Assembly (NCBI RefSeq): GCF_902686445.1
Contig: NC_062214.1
Span: 91,120,738-91,184,737, forward strand
Source: Sciurus carolinensis
Lineage: Eukaryota; Chordata; Mammalia; Rodentia; Sciuridae
Direction of reading: 5' to 3'
DNA length: 64,000 bases
Within the stretch, counting starts at the first letter, position 1, and each line of letters opens with the position of its first letter. The notes beneath the pieces were generated by a model. The model was not told where the DNA came from. It saw only the letters and a list, made by a program, of their open reading frames with translations, and ran no database searches. Positions 11,080 to 22,110 of the stretch are shown here, piece by piece. A program made the position numbers and the translations under genes.

Positions 11080-11402
11080 AAATCATTTAGTTATACATGA
11101 CAGTAGATGCATTTTGACATCAAATATAAATGGAGTGTAATTTCTTGTTCTTCTGGTTGTACATGATGTAAGTTACACAGGTCATGTAATCATATATGCA
11201 CATGTGGTAATAATGTCTGACTTATTCTATTCTTCCCACCCCCACCCCCTCCTCTCCCTTCACTCCCCTCCGTCTAATCCAAAGTATCTCTAGTCTTCCC
11301 TAGCCCTATTCCCCTTATTGTAAATTAGCATCCACATATCAGAGAAAACATTAAGCCTTTGGTTCTTTGGGATTGGCTAATTTTGCTTAGTCTGATATGC
11401 TA
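11080..11402 (-). mobile_element. L1 3' UTR fragment, squirrel type
   Basis: Antisense L1 3' end. It has TTAGTTATACATGACAGTAG, a pyrimidine-rich run CCCACCCCCACCCCCTCC near 11238, and then GGATTGGCTAATTTTGCTTA. The last matches the end of ORF2/3' UTR also seen in the L1 copies at 47.0 and 50.6 kb. 5' truncated. Confidence 0.75.
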
Positions 11403-12184
11403 AGAAGCATAGAGCTGGAGGGGAGGTCTCTAAGGGTCACATGATCTCCTTTACAGGCTGGAACTCCAAGGCCAGGCCAGGGGCAGCACTCTATCACAGT
11501 GCAGCAGCTTCCCAGCACACTGTGGTAGATGCTAGGAGGCTCAGCCAGCTTCTTCCCAGCATTCAGCACGTGCAGAAACAGGCATGCGTCCCTGCACAAC
11601 AAACCTCCAAGCTCTACCTCCCACTTCTGGGGACTCTGGAGCACCTGACCCAAGTGAACGTGGCCTGATCTTTCTACCAGCCTGAGAGTCAGCATGTTGT
11701 GGTCAACTGGGCAGCTTCCATTCAGGGAGCAGCATCTTACCACAGTGCTGAGGTGCGACTCTCCAAGCTTTCCTGCATGTGACCTTGGCTGCCTTGACCA
11801 AAACAGATTGAAAAGATTTGATATTCCAGGAACTAGGGCAAGTCTATAGTCTAAAAGTCTATGAGGATGCAAGTGGCCTACTTCCAGGTGGCTCTAGAAC
11901 ACCATCAGTCTCCCATCCGCCCCGCTCACCTTCCCTGGAGATGCCTTGTGCTTCCTGACTCTGTCTTTGCTGAGCTGTCTGCTGACACTAACGTTGTTCT
12001 CACAGAATCACAGAACCTGTTGGAGCTGGGGGCAGCCCTCAGGCTCAGCTCAAAGGCTTTGTCCTCCATCAAGTGATGCTGGCCCACCCACGTACAGACC
12101 TGGCTTTCTTCTTCCCAGTGCCTGGGCCTTGTGGGTCCTGCTAGCCACTTAGCTTTTCTAGCTCTCCATGGGCTGTAGGCACCA
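11403..12184. other. Intergenic, nothing recognised
   Basis: Moderately GC-rich unique sequence. The 161-codon antisense frame at 11387-11872 overlaps a plus-strand frame and has no family resemblance, so I do not call a gene. Confidence 0.6.
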
Positions 12185-12345
12185 CACATTTAGTCTCATA
12201 ACTTTGTCACATAGAAGGTGGTACTGATCCTATTTTACATATGAAGAAACAGGCTCAGAGAAGTTGTAACTTGGAGAAGCTGTGGACAGCAAAGCTGGGA
12301 GATGTACTCAAGAACACCCCTCACTCCCAGCTGCATATCTTCTCC
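12185..12345 (-). repeat. MIR SINE
   Basis: Plus strand contains CCTATTTTACATATGAAG, AACAGGCTCAGAGAAGTTG and AACTTGGAGAAGCTGTGG, the antisense MIR core. It is one of the better preserved MIR copies in the window. Confidence 0.8.
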
Positions 12346-13569
12346 CAACTAGGGCCGAGTCCCTTGGCCTGGCCCAGTCCATAGCCAATACCCAGTAAAT
12401 GCTCCTTAGAATGAATTGGTTGATTATTTAAGTATTCAGTGCCTCTTGGGCAAACCTCTGAGAAGACCTTGGAAGTTGTTTTAGATTAAGCAGGGCATGC
12501 CTCCTGATGGTGAACAATGACTAGGAAGGTAGAGTGGATAGTTGTGATTCCTATCAGTGCCCATGTTCTGAGAACACCTAAAATGGCCCTTGGCTCAGGG
12601 ACCCGAAGCACTCCTGGCCACAGTGAGAGCTACTTTAGGGTCCTGAAACAATACTGGACACAGGCAGCAGCACAGCTTTGGTTTTGTGGTCCCTACAGTT
12701 TTGGTGTGTGGGGGTTAGCCTGGGAACCTAACCCTCATTTACAGATAGTTAAATGGGAAAGGGACTTTAGGGGGATGCAGGTTGCCCCATTTAAACTCAA
12801 CCTGCAGTGACCTTTACTTTACAAACACAATCCTGATCCTTACAAAAATCCCACAAACAAGGTTTTCTAGCTACCCCTAATTAACATAAAGAAACAGGTT
12901 TGGGGAGAGCTGACCTGCCTTTGGTGTCAGGGCTAGAAAGTGAGGGGAATGGAATACAGACCCATATCCATTAGGCCTGAAGCCAGGATCCTGTTATTCC
13001 CAGACTAAACTACCAATTTAGGGCAGACAGGACCTGCTGGGAATTGGGGCTTATTAGGATGATGAAAGCAAAACCCTGGGGTTACAGCGACTGTTTTAGA
13101 CATTCAACACACTCTTCCTGCTCCCCACAAGCTCAAGCTTTCTTTCAACACTGTTCATTGTAGTGGGAGAATTAAGTCCCTGAAAGAACCCTTTCAAGTC
13201 CAGAGCAATGCAGGGTAAACTAGAAAGTCACCTGGAAGGAGCCTGGGTCCCAAAGGCTATCAGTGGCCTATCCCCCTCCACTGCAGCTGGTTGGGTCTGG
13301 CTTTTCACACCAGGTTAGAAGGGATTATGCCAGGAAAGGGCTTGGGATGGTTACCCTGTTCTGGTGTAAGCACAGCCCCAGCCAAGGGACTAGGAGAAGC
13401 AGAGAAGCCCTTCACCAGCAGGGCCCAGCAGGGCAGGGAGATCACCTGCCTACCTACCTGTACCTAGAGAAATTTCTGGGACTTACCTTGTTATTGTCTA
13501 TGCTTAGGCCCTAACACCTGCTGGGATAAAATGACCTTTAGTTTTATTTCATCTTTACTACAATCTGTC
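12346..13569. other. Intergenic, nothing firm
   Basis: A short LINE-tail-like piece (CAGTAAATGCTCCTTAGAA) lies near 12390-12415. The remainder is unique sequence with no supported gene. Confidence 0.6.
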
Positions 13570-13955
13570 CCTGCATAGATCCTTCCATCCCTTCTGTGAT
13601 CTCTCCCTCTTGACTCTCCTCCTTACTCTGCAACAGCCACACTGACCACCTTGCTGTTTCCCCAATGCACCAAGCATGCTCCTAGACTGGGGCCTTTGCA
13701 CGTGACGTTCTCTTGGCCTGGAATATTTTTCAGATGGCTGACTTGGTTCTCTGGCTCACCTCATGTCTCAAGTATCACCTTCTCAATGAAGTTTATGTTG
13801 GCCAGCCCATTCTAAGTGCCTTCCCCAACCATTTCTTTTTCAGCAATCCCCAAATCTTCCCTACAGCTTCTCACTTAAAATTAATGTATTATCCAGAATG
13901 TAAGCCCCACCAGAACAGAATGTCTCCTTTATCCTTGCTCTTTCCTATTTGGGCG
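13570..13955 (+). repeat. L2 LINE 3' fragment
   Basis: Sense L2 3' text: GGGGCCTTTGCACGTGACG, then TCAAGTATCACCTTCTCAAT, then AGAATGTAAGCCCCACCAGA. Ancient and non-coding. Confidence 0.75.
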
Positions 13956-14718
13956 ACAAATTAAGGAACCTGTGATTAGGGATCGGGACGCCCTTTCAGA
14001 AGGGAGAAACACCTGGCTACTGCCGCATGAAGGGTCTTATAGCTGGCAGTGGGTGGAGCCGCAGTGTGAACATCGCCCACCATTCCTGCTCCCGTGCCTC
14101 TTCCGCTTACCCAGTGTTCCCCGAGTACCTGGGACTGGAGGCTGCGAGCCCTTACTAAAGCCCTGAAATTAAAATTGGAAGTCCGGCACGTGCCCACGTC
14201 CAGCAAAACCAGCAGGTAAAAACTTATAATGGTTCCCTTATCATCTTGACCAGGGTTACTGCTGTTGTTTTAAAATCTTTAGCTTTTTGCTTCCAAATGA
14301 CATATTTTTCCCTTACGAGAATGGTAGAAATATCGGTTAACTACGCAGTTTACATATGGAAGAATGAGAACGGATTTTCTAGAATGGCTTCGGCAGTCTT
14401 TCTAGGACCACATCAGACCCCAGGAAAGACAGACAGACGGGGTGAGCGTGGGTCAAGCCGCGAACCAGCCCTCAGGCGCAGCAGGACTCTGCAGAAGCCC
14501 TCCTAGGGGGACTGCGGGCGGCAGCCGGGCCGCAGCGGGGTCACTACGCCTGGTTCCCCAGGGCTGCGCGCTGCCCCGGAGCCCCCTGCCTGTAAAAAGC
14601 GCCGCCCGCGAGCTCCGGGTGCTTCGGCCCTGCCCACCGCCGTTATGGAGACCCACCACGGCAGTCCGAGTCCCGGAGGATGGGCGCAAGGGCCTCCTGC
14701 CACGACAGAAAAAGGAAT

Positions 14719-14865
14719 GGCGCTGGTATTTAGTGAGCACCACAGAGTGTTTTCCAAACAATCGGTCGTTTAATTTCGCCTTCATCCCCTGTATAAAATC
14801 GTGATGTGAGGTAGGTAGGCAGGCTTTATCCCCGACGTATAGACGGGAAGAATGAGGCTAAGAAG
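14719..14865 (-). repeat. MIR SINE, in the likely FBXL22 3' UTR
   Basis: Plus strand reads GTATTTAGTGAGCACCACAG, then TTTATCCCCGACGTATAGAC, then AGAATGAGGCTAAGAAG, the antisense MIR core. It has the same sense as FBXL22. Confidence 0.65.
14769..14774 (-). promoter_or_regulatory. FBXL22: Candidate FBXL22 poly(A) signal ATTAAA
   Basis: The minus strand reads ATTAAA 162 bases after the stop codon. This is the commonest variant of the poly(A) hexamer. It lies inside the MIR and corresponds to MIR's own GATTAAATGAG segment. No AATAAA is seen nearby. Weak evidence. Confidence 0.35.
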
Positions 14866-14935
14866 ACGCGGCGGCGGGGGCTCCAAGCCAGGACGGTCTG
14901 ACACCAAGGTGCTCCCTCTCTGGGCCACGGCGGGC

Positions 14936-15278
14936 TTACTGTGGAGGCAGCTTGCGGAGGGCCGCGCCCGACGCTGGCGAGCGTGGGAGCTGGTCGGGGA
15001 TCATGGCCGCGCTGTGTTCGGCGCGCAGGGCCAGGAGCGGGCAGGCGGCGCGCAGGCGGCGCAGGCCGGCGGCGCTCACGTTGCGGCAGAAGTCCACGTG
15101 CAGCGTTTGCAGCGCGCACCCGTGAGCCGCCACGGCCGCCAGCGTGCGGTTGGTCACACGCGCGCAGTTCTCCAGACGCAGCGCGCGCAAGCGCGGGCAA
15201 CAGCGTAGCAGGCGGGCCAGGCAGTCGTCAGTGACGTGGCCGCAACCCGACAGCGTGACCGACGCAAGGTTGGGGCAC
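14936..15278 (-). CDS. FBXL22: FBXL22 exon 2, leucine-rich repeats and stop
   Basis: This is the second and last coding exon (343 bases, stop TAA at 14936-14938). The acceptor CCCCGCAG|G completes the arginine codon left open by exon 1. It encodes leucine-rich repeats of the cysteine-containing type: [20 protein letters not shown], then [20 protein letters not shown], then [20 protein letters not shown], and ends [17 protein letters not shown] and RKLPPQ. In F-box proteins of the FBXL class these repeats bind substrate. The exon is very GC- and CpG-rich, unlike exon 1. Confidence 0.93.
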
Positions 15279-15959
15279 CTGCGGGGAGAGCGCAGTGACC
15301 CGGGGTGGTAGGGGCGCGTGCAGGGACTCACTGACTCAGTTAGTACACCCGACTGCACGCTACACGCACAGGGGACTCTGCCTTTTACCGAGTTTGAGGA
15401 AGTCACCTTCAATGAGCAGCCAGGATTCCAACCTGGGCTTTCTAGACCATTTCCCCAGCCCTTTCTGCCTCTGCACCCCAACTCTGTACCTTAACTTGTG
15501 GGGGTTCTTGGCTTAGTTTCAGGAGCCTCAGTAAGGCATCCGGCCCCCAGAGACCCAAGCTTTCTATGAACTCAGGGCTGGTGGTTCCAGGCGATGAGTC
15601 TTTCGTTTTCTCTGGACTCAAAGCTTAGGCCGAGGCCCCGGGATACCTTTGGTTGGATTTCGGTGGGAAGAGGGGTTTCCTTGGGGAATGGCTTAGTGAA
15701 ATGGAGGCCAGGGAGTTGCGCCCGCCTCAGAGTTGGCTCTAGAGCCCAGTTTCAGCTGGGTTGGCTGGGGGCAGTTACTGCATCCCCTGGAGGCCAGCCA
15801 GGAACAAGTCAGCACCCACAGGCAGCTAGACGGGGTACAGAGGTGTATATACAATCAGGGACACCCAGGGAGCTGGCCAGGAAAGCTACAGGCCCCTCTG
15901 CTCCAGGCTTACCAGCACCTGCAGGAGAAAAGATCTTGAGCAAAGTTAGACTTGGCATA

Positions 15960-16090
15960 TTTCAGTGTGCCTTATCACTCACCGAGCCTTAGTTTTCCTG
16001 TGTGTGCGGCAATGGGGTGGATGTTTACCTGTGGGGTTGTGAAGATTGAGTAGGATTTGGGGTGTAAAAAGAGCCTGCAACAGGCTTCCT
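15960..16090 (+). repeat. MIR SINE
   Basis: Sense MIR core: TTATCACTCACCGAGCCTTA, then TTTTCCTGTGTGTGCGGCAA, then TTGTGAAGATTGAGTAGGAT. Degraded. Confidence 0.6.
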
Positions 16091-16939
16091 ATACAGCTGT
16101 AACTCACTTTTCTAGAAACTAAAACAGGACCAGATTGCTTCTGCTACAGGAGTGTCTCAAGGCCCTGGGAATCTAGCTAGAGGGAATTGAGTCTGACCTG
16201 GTCCCTTTCCCCATCAGCCTCCCCCTTAGTTCTTTGACTGCTCTTGGCTTACTGATCCCCACTCCCTTCTGCTGGGGAACAAGAAGGAACTAAAATATAC
16301 TGGGCCCAGCCACATTTCACACACTGAGTCCACACCTTCCTTAAGTTCATGTGCTTTCTTTAATTACATCAATGGAGAAGCCTTTTGCTCTGTGACTCCA
16401 GGGCCCAGGAGGTCCACTCCATACCTTGCTGGGTTGGAGAATTAAGTCTGGTCCTCATAAAGCAAGAACACAAAAATTCAGGACTCTTCCTGCTCACTCT
16501 CATATCACCTTCATTTCTGATCCTTGTTAACTCATCCAAACAACCTGGACTGGTCTAGTCGGCCTAGCCCTAAGTCCTTCTTCTGTTTTCTTCCTTCCAG
16601 TTTTCAAAAAAATGAAGGGTGGGTGAGATTGTTTCCTCCCATTCCTGTCCTGCTGCCAGAAACAGCAGCTATTAACCTTGGGTGGCAGCAAGCCAGCCCA
16701 GCTTGTTAGGATCAGGGTGCTTTTCTCAGAGGCAGGATGGGCTGGTATGAGCTCTGTAAGGTCCCTGGCTGCTCTATCCTGGAGGAAGCTGGCCTGGTGG
16801 CCCAGCCTGTGCTAGGGGTGCAGTTGAAAGATTGAATACAGGATGTTTGGGGGCTATACTTACACTAATTATTCAATATTGATTTGAAATTCAAATTTAA
16901 TTGGGTGGTCCATAAAATCTGGCAACCCTAGATGGTAGG

Positions 16940-17045
16940 CAAATCATACCACCTCTTGGAGGATTAGTTTGCTCCTTTGTAAAAGGAAACTAAACTCCTG
17001 CCCTGGGATCACTGTGAAGATTAGTAAGGTCCTCAAAGGAGACCA
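16940..17045 (+). repeat. MIR SINE
   Basis: Sense MIR core: TAGTTTGCTCCTTTGTAAAA, then CACTGTGAAGATTAGTAAGG. Confidence 0.6.
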
Positions 17046-17541
17046 TTATTTATTGCTACTTCCAGAGTCTGGTTTGGCTCAGCTAAATCAAACACCCAGA
17101 CTCTCCTTCCTTGGCATTTCTCAGGCCATTGGGGCTCCTTGCTAGGGCCAAAATGGAGAGTTATGCTGATTACTGAATTTGGGAGCCTGTTCCCAGGGCC
17201 TGTCCTTGAAACTCCAGGCCTAGCTGGACCCACTCAGCACTTAATGGCTGCCAGAGAGGATAGCTGCCAAAGAGCAGGGACAGCTCAGCCCCAGTGCCTT
17301 ACAGCAGAGGCAGTTCTGGGACCCTGAGGCTGAGAGGAGTTTTAGCAGATAGGTCAAATTTTTGCCCATCTGCTGAAAGCTGCACTGAGTTCTGGGACTG
17401 GGCATCTGCCTTGGGCCTAGTCTGAGGTGTCCCAAAACAGAAGCATGTTGATCTTATAATTTGCACTTCCCTGGTTCCCACCCTCCTGCCCCAGAGCCAG
17501 CACGAGCAAAGTCAGAGCTGCTCAGGAACAAAGCTGCCTAC

Positions 17542-17876
17542 CTGTCACACACCTGGAGGAGGATATCACTGACCAGGCTCTCATGCTGGCTGCAGATGCT
17601 CCTCTGGAAGGTGCTCTTAAGCCAGTCCTCAATGTTGCACACCTGTACACGGCTGGAGTGCCAGCAGATGGACAGGCTGCGCAGTGCTGGGCCCAGAAGG
17701 AAGTTGTCCTTCTTGAGCTCAGTCAGGGAACGGAAGTGCAGCAGAGGCCAAAGTGCAGGATCCTCAAACACATCATGGAGCTGGGAGCAGGTCCTGGCAA
17801 GGCTCTTTCTGCTGTCCTTGTCCAGGAAGGAGAAAAGGTGCAACAGGCACTCCCGGTTGAGCTGGGTTATGTGCAT
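17542..17876 (-). CDS. FBXL22: FBXL22 exon 1, F-box
   Basis: The first coding exon (335 bases) starts [20 protein letters not shown] and contains the F-box (about residues 1-45: [29 protein letters not shown]), which docks SKP1 in an SCF ubiquitin ligase. It continues [17 protein letters not shown] and ends LLQVCDR. FBXL22 is a muscle and heart F-box protein reported to target sarcomeric proteins such as alpha-actinin and filamin C. With exon 2 it gives 225 residues, close to the human and mouse proteins. The start at 17876 was chosen because it matches those orthologues and has a good CTCACC context. An in-frame ATG 81 bases upstream would add 27 residues. Confidence 0.95.
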
Positions 17877-18060
17877 GGTGAGCAGCAGCCACAAGTGTAC
17901 CCAGCCAGGGCTGACCTGCCTCCTGCTGCTCCTCCCCAGCTCAGGGCTGGTGGACATATATGGTTGAGGAATGGTGTTTATTTTTGGCCAACAACTGGTC
18001 CTGAAGCTCTGAGGGTTGGGGGGGGGGGCAGGATCCAGACATACATGTAGCAGTCTGTGG
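17877..18060 (-). promoter_or_regulatory. FBXL22: FBXL22 5' flank with muscle-type motifs
   Basis: Upstream of the ATG the minus strand has CCATATATGT (17954-17963, one mismatch from a CArG box), CCAAAAATAA (17978-17987, one mismatch from a MEF2 site) and an E-box CAACTG on the plus strand (17992-17997). A run of 13 C on the minus strand follows at about 18018-18030. FBXL22 is muscle-enriched, so these motifs fit, but short AT-rich motifs are common by chance. The transcription start cannot be placed. Confidence 0.35.
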
Positions 18061-20405
18061 CTCGGCTTATGTTCAGAGGGATTGAAAATCCTGGCAGAAA
18101 AGCAGGCTATTGAAGTTAAAGTTTCCTTAAAAGGGATTTCTTTTCCTTTTAGCTGACAATGGTGTTTAGCAGAGTTCTTTTGGCTTTTCCTAAGGCATTT
18201 TCATTGGAAGTGGCTGGCCACACCAGCTGTCTGGGCTTGCAGTCTACCCACTGGCAGGGAGGCTTTGAGAGTATTAACTAGTTCTGTAGGACATCAATGT
18301 GGGTCTTTTGCTCCACCCTTACCAGGAAAAGGCCTGCTGGATGTCAGAGCTAAGGGTGGTGGTGCTTTCAGAGCTGCAACCAGAATCCATACATCATGCC
18401 TCTTTTCTGTTACTTCTGTTCGGTATACTGATGGCTTCCAGGTGAGACTGAGCTGGCTTCAAATCCTACAGCCCTCCTGGAAGAGAGGATTTCTTTATCT
18501 TCGCAGATGGCTCTGATTTTACCAAGTTGTTTCATAAAAGATTTAACTGAAGTAGTTTATCTTTCCAAGGCTTTTACTTTCAGCTTTAGTTCATTTGGCT
18601 TTACGTTTTTCATGTGTCCTTCTCCTTTTAGCTTGTACTTTCCAAAGTATCAGGATAAATGGGATAGCTCTTAATACAACACTTTGTTAAACACTCACAT
18701 AATTTAGTCCGTTTGCTGTTGAAGGCAGCCACAGCATCTGCTGTGAGCATTCTTCCCTCTCAAAGAAACCCATGGGTTATCCCCTGCTCTCTCAGGGGAT
18801 ACTACTTGATCCTGTGGTCAAGTAGCCTGGGGATTGCATCCATTAAGTTCTCCCTTCCTAAAGCACCTGAGGTCTCCAATATGGTGGACCTACTTCCTAA
18901 TACCTCTTCACCCCCAGGCCTGTGGCCCTGCCTTCGTTCCCCTGCTGTGAGTTCCTAGTTTGTTGATGGGTTGGTTTGGAGTGCTGCTGTAGAGGCCACA
19001 TTCTGCCTGTGCAGTACTGAGGTAAGGATGTTTTCCTCTGCTAGCCTAAGGAACACCATCTCAATGGTCACTTTTGTTTACTCCCCCCATTGAACTGGAA
19101 TTAGAAGACTTGTTTCTGGATGCGTACAGTGACACCGATGGCCATGCTGTACCTGCTTCTGGAATCGAGGCTGGCATGTGCTAAACAGGCAGCTAAGGAA
19201 AGGAGAACACAGCTGACCTAATCAGCATCCCTGCCCCGAGCAGTCTCATCTGGTCCTCCTGAGCCTGTTACCCCAGCATGAGGAGGGGACATGAAGGGCG
19301 CCTTCTTTTCTGCTCATATTTAAAGCTCATCATTTGAGTTGTTCAGAATGACAGCCGAAGCCCTTTGGGCAGTGTCTGAGTATGCTGCTCCACTGCAGAG
19401 ATGACTGTAGTACTACAGGCAGGTTTCTAGAATTATCTCCACATTCCCTCCCACAATCTTCTCAAATCAGCACTTCACACAGGGTTGGCTGGCCCTTGGG
19501 ACTAAGTGGTCCTTTCAGCTTATTAAAAAACAGCACAGTGAAATCCTGTTACCTGCTGGGTAAGAGCCCCTGGTGGTTCACCATGGCTTCCCAGCTGCAC
19601 TATTGCAGCCCTGCTGAAAGAGCCAAAGACTGACAGGGAGAATGTGCAGAGCCTTGTCCCTTTTGCTGCTGCTCCAAGTGAATGGCAAGAGGCATCCCAG
19701 ACCAGGGGATGGGCCCCATGGGGTAAGCATGCCGGCTGAGGGTCTGACACGCAGACAGGTAGCTGATGGCTCTGCCCTTTTGGCCTTGTCTCAGCTCTGC
19801 TGTTTGGCACAGCAGTGGCACCTGAATAGCACAGGTGCCAAAAGGAAGTGTGCCTTGTGGAGCATGGAAGCAAGAGTCTGAGCTGTAGGCACCTCTGCCT
19901 TCAGTTTTAGAAGACTGACAGAAACAGGCAAATAGGTAAAACAGGAAAGCAACAGGTATGGAGACAGTTGTTCCTGTGTTTGCTGTTTGCAGGAGGCATG
20001 GGACAGAGGAAGAGTGTAGGAGCTTGCCATAAGCAGAATATTTAATAGCTGCCATGTATTTTGTCTATTTTACTTTAAAAGATGATCAATAATCTTTTTA
20101 TCAGAGCCCTAAAACTGGTTCTTCAAGGTAGCTTCTGGCTGTGAGGGAAGGAAAGAAGCTTCATTTCCAGAAGATCAGTAGTCACCAGGAAATGGGGAGG
20201 ATTTCACTGAGCCAGGTGAATGGGCTCGGACCCCTGACTCTGGCCATTCCCTTGTGGCATTGCCTACTCCATCCTGCCCACATTCAGCAGCAGGTTCAAA
20301 GTCCTGGGGCTTCTGAAAGAACTGGTACTTTATGATAGTTAAGGCCCAGAGCTGGAGTCAGCGTATCACTTATGTGACTGAAAGGGGTTCAGAAATAATA
20401 GTCAG
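18061..20405. other. Intergenic between FBXL22 and USP3
   Basis: Unique, moderately GC-rich sequence. Several overlapping open frames of 80-150 codons occur on both strands near 19.4-20.1 kb, but none resembles a protein I know. No tRNA, snRNA or clear young repeat is seen. Confidence 0.6.
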
Positions 20406-21920
20406 AAAGAAAGAGAACAGACCTTTAATGATATTTTTCACAGAATAGTTCAGGCTGGTGAAGCAGAAAAGGGATGTGATTACAACTTGAATGAATCAGT
20501 CACTTGCACAATTAAACAATCCTCTTGGCATTAGTACACACTAGGTTTTAATGGCAAACACAAACGTCCACAGCACAACCAGCATGTGGAGGCTGTCACG
20601 CTCACACCTGAGGAGGTTCTGCATCAGTGATGAAGTGCAGAGACTTGGACCAGAGACAGTGCCACATACTCCTCCTTCCTGGGCCAGGGGCACCATCCTG
20701 CGGGCACACCCTGGTCATAAGGGACCCGCACCCTGACTGCGGGCAAAGGCCTTGCAATGAGCCTTTCCAGGCCCCATGTGCAGAGGCTCCTTCAGTAACA
20801 GAGGGTCCAGGAGAGAGTTTAGGGGATGATAGAAGTCACAATGGGATAAATATGTACATAAAGATTTATGTACACTAAACCAATGGAGAGGTTTGGCTTT
20901 AAGAAATAAATATGTCTCATCCCAGAAACCATGCTGTTGAGTAGGTTCCACAGGCGAGACACACATTTAACACTTAAGCAGGCCCAGCACACTTAACTGG
21001 TTTAATTCTATTACATCTGTCATCACTATACACTGAGTAGAATACAGTGGATAAGCAAAGGTTTCTCCACCATGGAGAGAGATTTGTGTTGCCACAAACT
21101 GTTTCTATCCCACCTGTGTGGGAGGACTTCTGAGAATTTCCTGTTCCATGGAGCCACATGACATGAGGCCCTGCCTCAGCATAAGCTCTGAGCAAGAAGC
21201 CACATGCAGGCTAGAGACAACATGGCGCGGAAAAGCCCTGGAGAGCAAAGAAAGATCTGTTAACAGCAGTGTGATAAGGCTACAGCTACAGAATGAAAAT
21301 ACAGATAGGCACATTTACATCACGGGCATTCAGATGCATAATCCAAATGGATCCAATCGCTTTCCAAGAGTCTTCATGATACCACTCTAAACGTTTCTGC
21401 TTAAGTAAAATCAAGGAATAAAAATGCTACAAAAATTCAAAAACGAGATGTGTTCTTCACATAAACCAACAGCACTGCCAGTCTGAAGACCACTTTCTCT
21501 AACAAAGTAGTCCAACCTGCTGCTAAGTTCTATTAGTATGAAACGACAGCTCTTCATCAGTATCAATTCTATCAGTTTTTACTGTTCAGTCATCTCAGTG
21601 CCCACTCCAAGACTGGAGTCCTAAGTGTGATGTTAGATAATCTAGTTGTCTACCTTCTGAGCCAAAGAGCCTGAACTCATAGCAGAACTGAGCAAGGTCA
21701 GAGGAGACTTATTTTTCAGGTTCAGTTATATGTGTTTTAATATACTGATTGACAGATTAGCATAAATCACGTCAAACTCATTTCTGTAGACTAAATGTCA
21801 TATTTTCAAATAGTTCCACCTAATATAATTTACCACTGTAAACTATTTTAAATACTTCCCTCTTAATTGCCTGCTAGGACTCTGATTCTTAACTGTAGGT
21901 TCTAAACATGATGGCAAAGC

Positions 21921-21926
21921 TTTATT
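21921..21926 (-). promoter_or_regulatory. USP3: Candidate USP3 poly(A) signal AATAAA
   Basis: Minus-strand AATAAA about 1.85 kb beyond the stop codon. One of several possible USP3 ends. No supporting transcript is available here. Confidence 0.3.
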
Positions 21927-21947
21927 CTTTGGAGTGAAAACTTAGAT

Positions 21948-22110
21948 CAGTGTTGTCCAAGAGAATTCTATGTATTGTGGAATGTCCTAGACCTACATAA
22001 TCCTAGCCGGGTGTGGGTGTTGAGCACTGGAGATATGACTAGTATGACTGAGGAACTGAGTTTTAGATTTAAATAACCACATGTGGCCATCATATTAGAT
22101 AACACAAGTT
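21948..22110. mobile_element. MER5-like hAT MITE
   Basis: It begins CAGTGTTGTCCAAGAGAATT, passes GTTGAGCACTGGAGATATGA and ends ACCACATGTGGCCATCATAT. This is the layout of MER5-type elements with inverted ends. Degraded. Confidence 0.65.

Larger units (their letters stand above)
14440..15320. promoter_or_regulatory. CpG-rich block over the last FBXL22 exon
   Basis: CG dinucleotides are very frequent here (for example CGCGGCGGCGGGGG near 14867 and GCGCGCAAGCGCGGG near 15181), in contrast to the AT-rich, CpG-poor flanks. The block spans the 3' exon of FBXL22 rather than its 5' end. Whether it works as a promoter cannot be read from the sequence. I did not compute an observed/expected CpG ratio. 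Confidence 0.7.
15279..17541 (-). other. FBXL22: FBXL22 intron
   Basis: A single 2.26-kb GT-AG intron (donor GACAG|GTAGGC, acceptor CCCCGCAG). It contains two MIR-like pieces in the opposite sense, near 15960-16090 and 16940-17045. The rest shows nothing recognisable. Confidence 0.85.

Noticed and set aside
14442..15234. Several 80-125-codon arginine/alanine-rich frames in the GC-rich block
   Set aside because: High GC removes stop codons in all frames. Only the minus-strand LRR frame with a valid acceptor is a gene.
17461..17967. 168-codon plus-strand frame over FBXL22 exon 1
   Set aside because: It mirrors the F-box exon on the opposite strand. The minus-strand reading matches the known protein exactly.
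19382..20055. Overlapping frames up to 151 codons between FBXL22 and USP3
   Set aside because: Frames on both strands overlap with no splice signals, no family resemblance and no obvious promoter. An unknown lineage-specific transcript cannot be excluded without RNA data.
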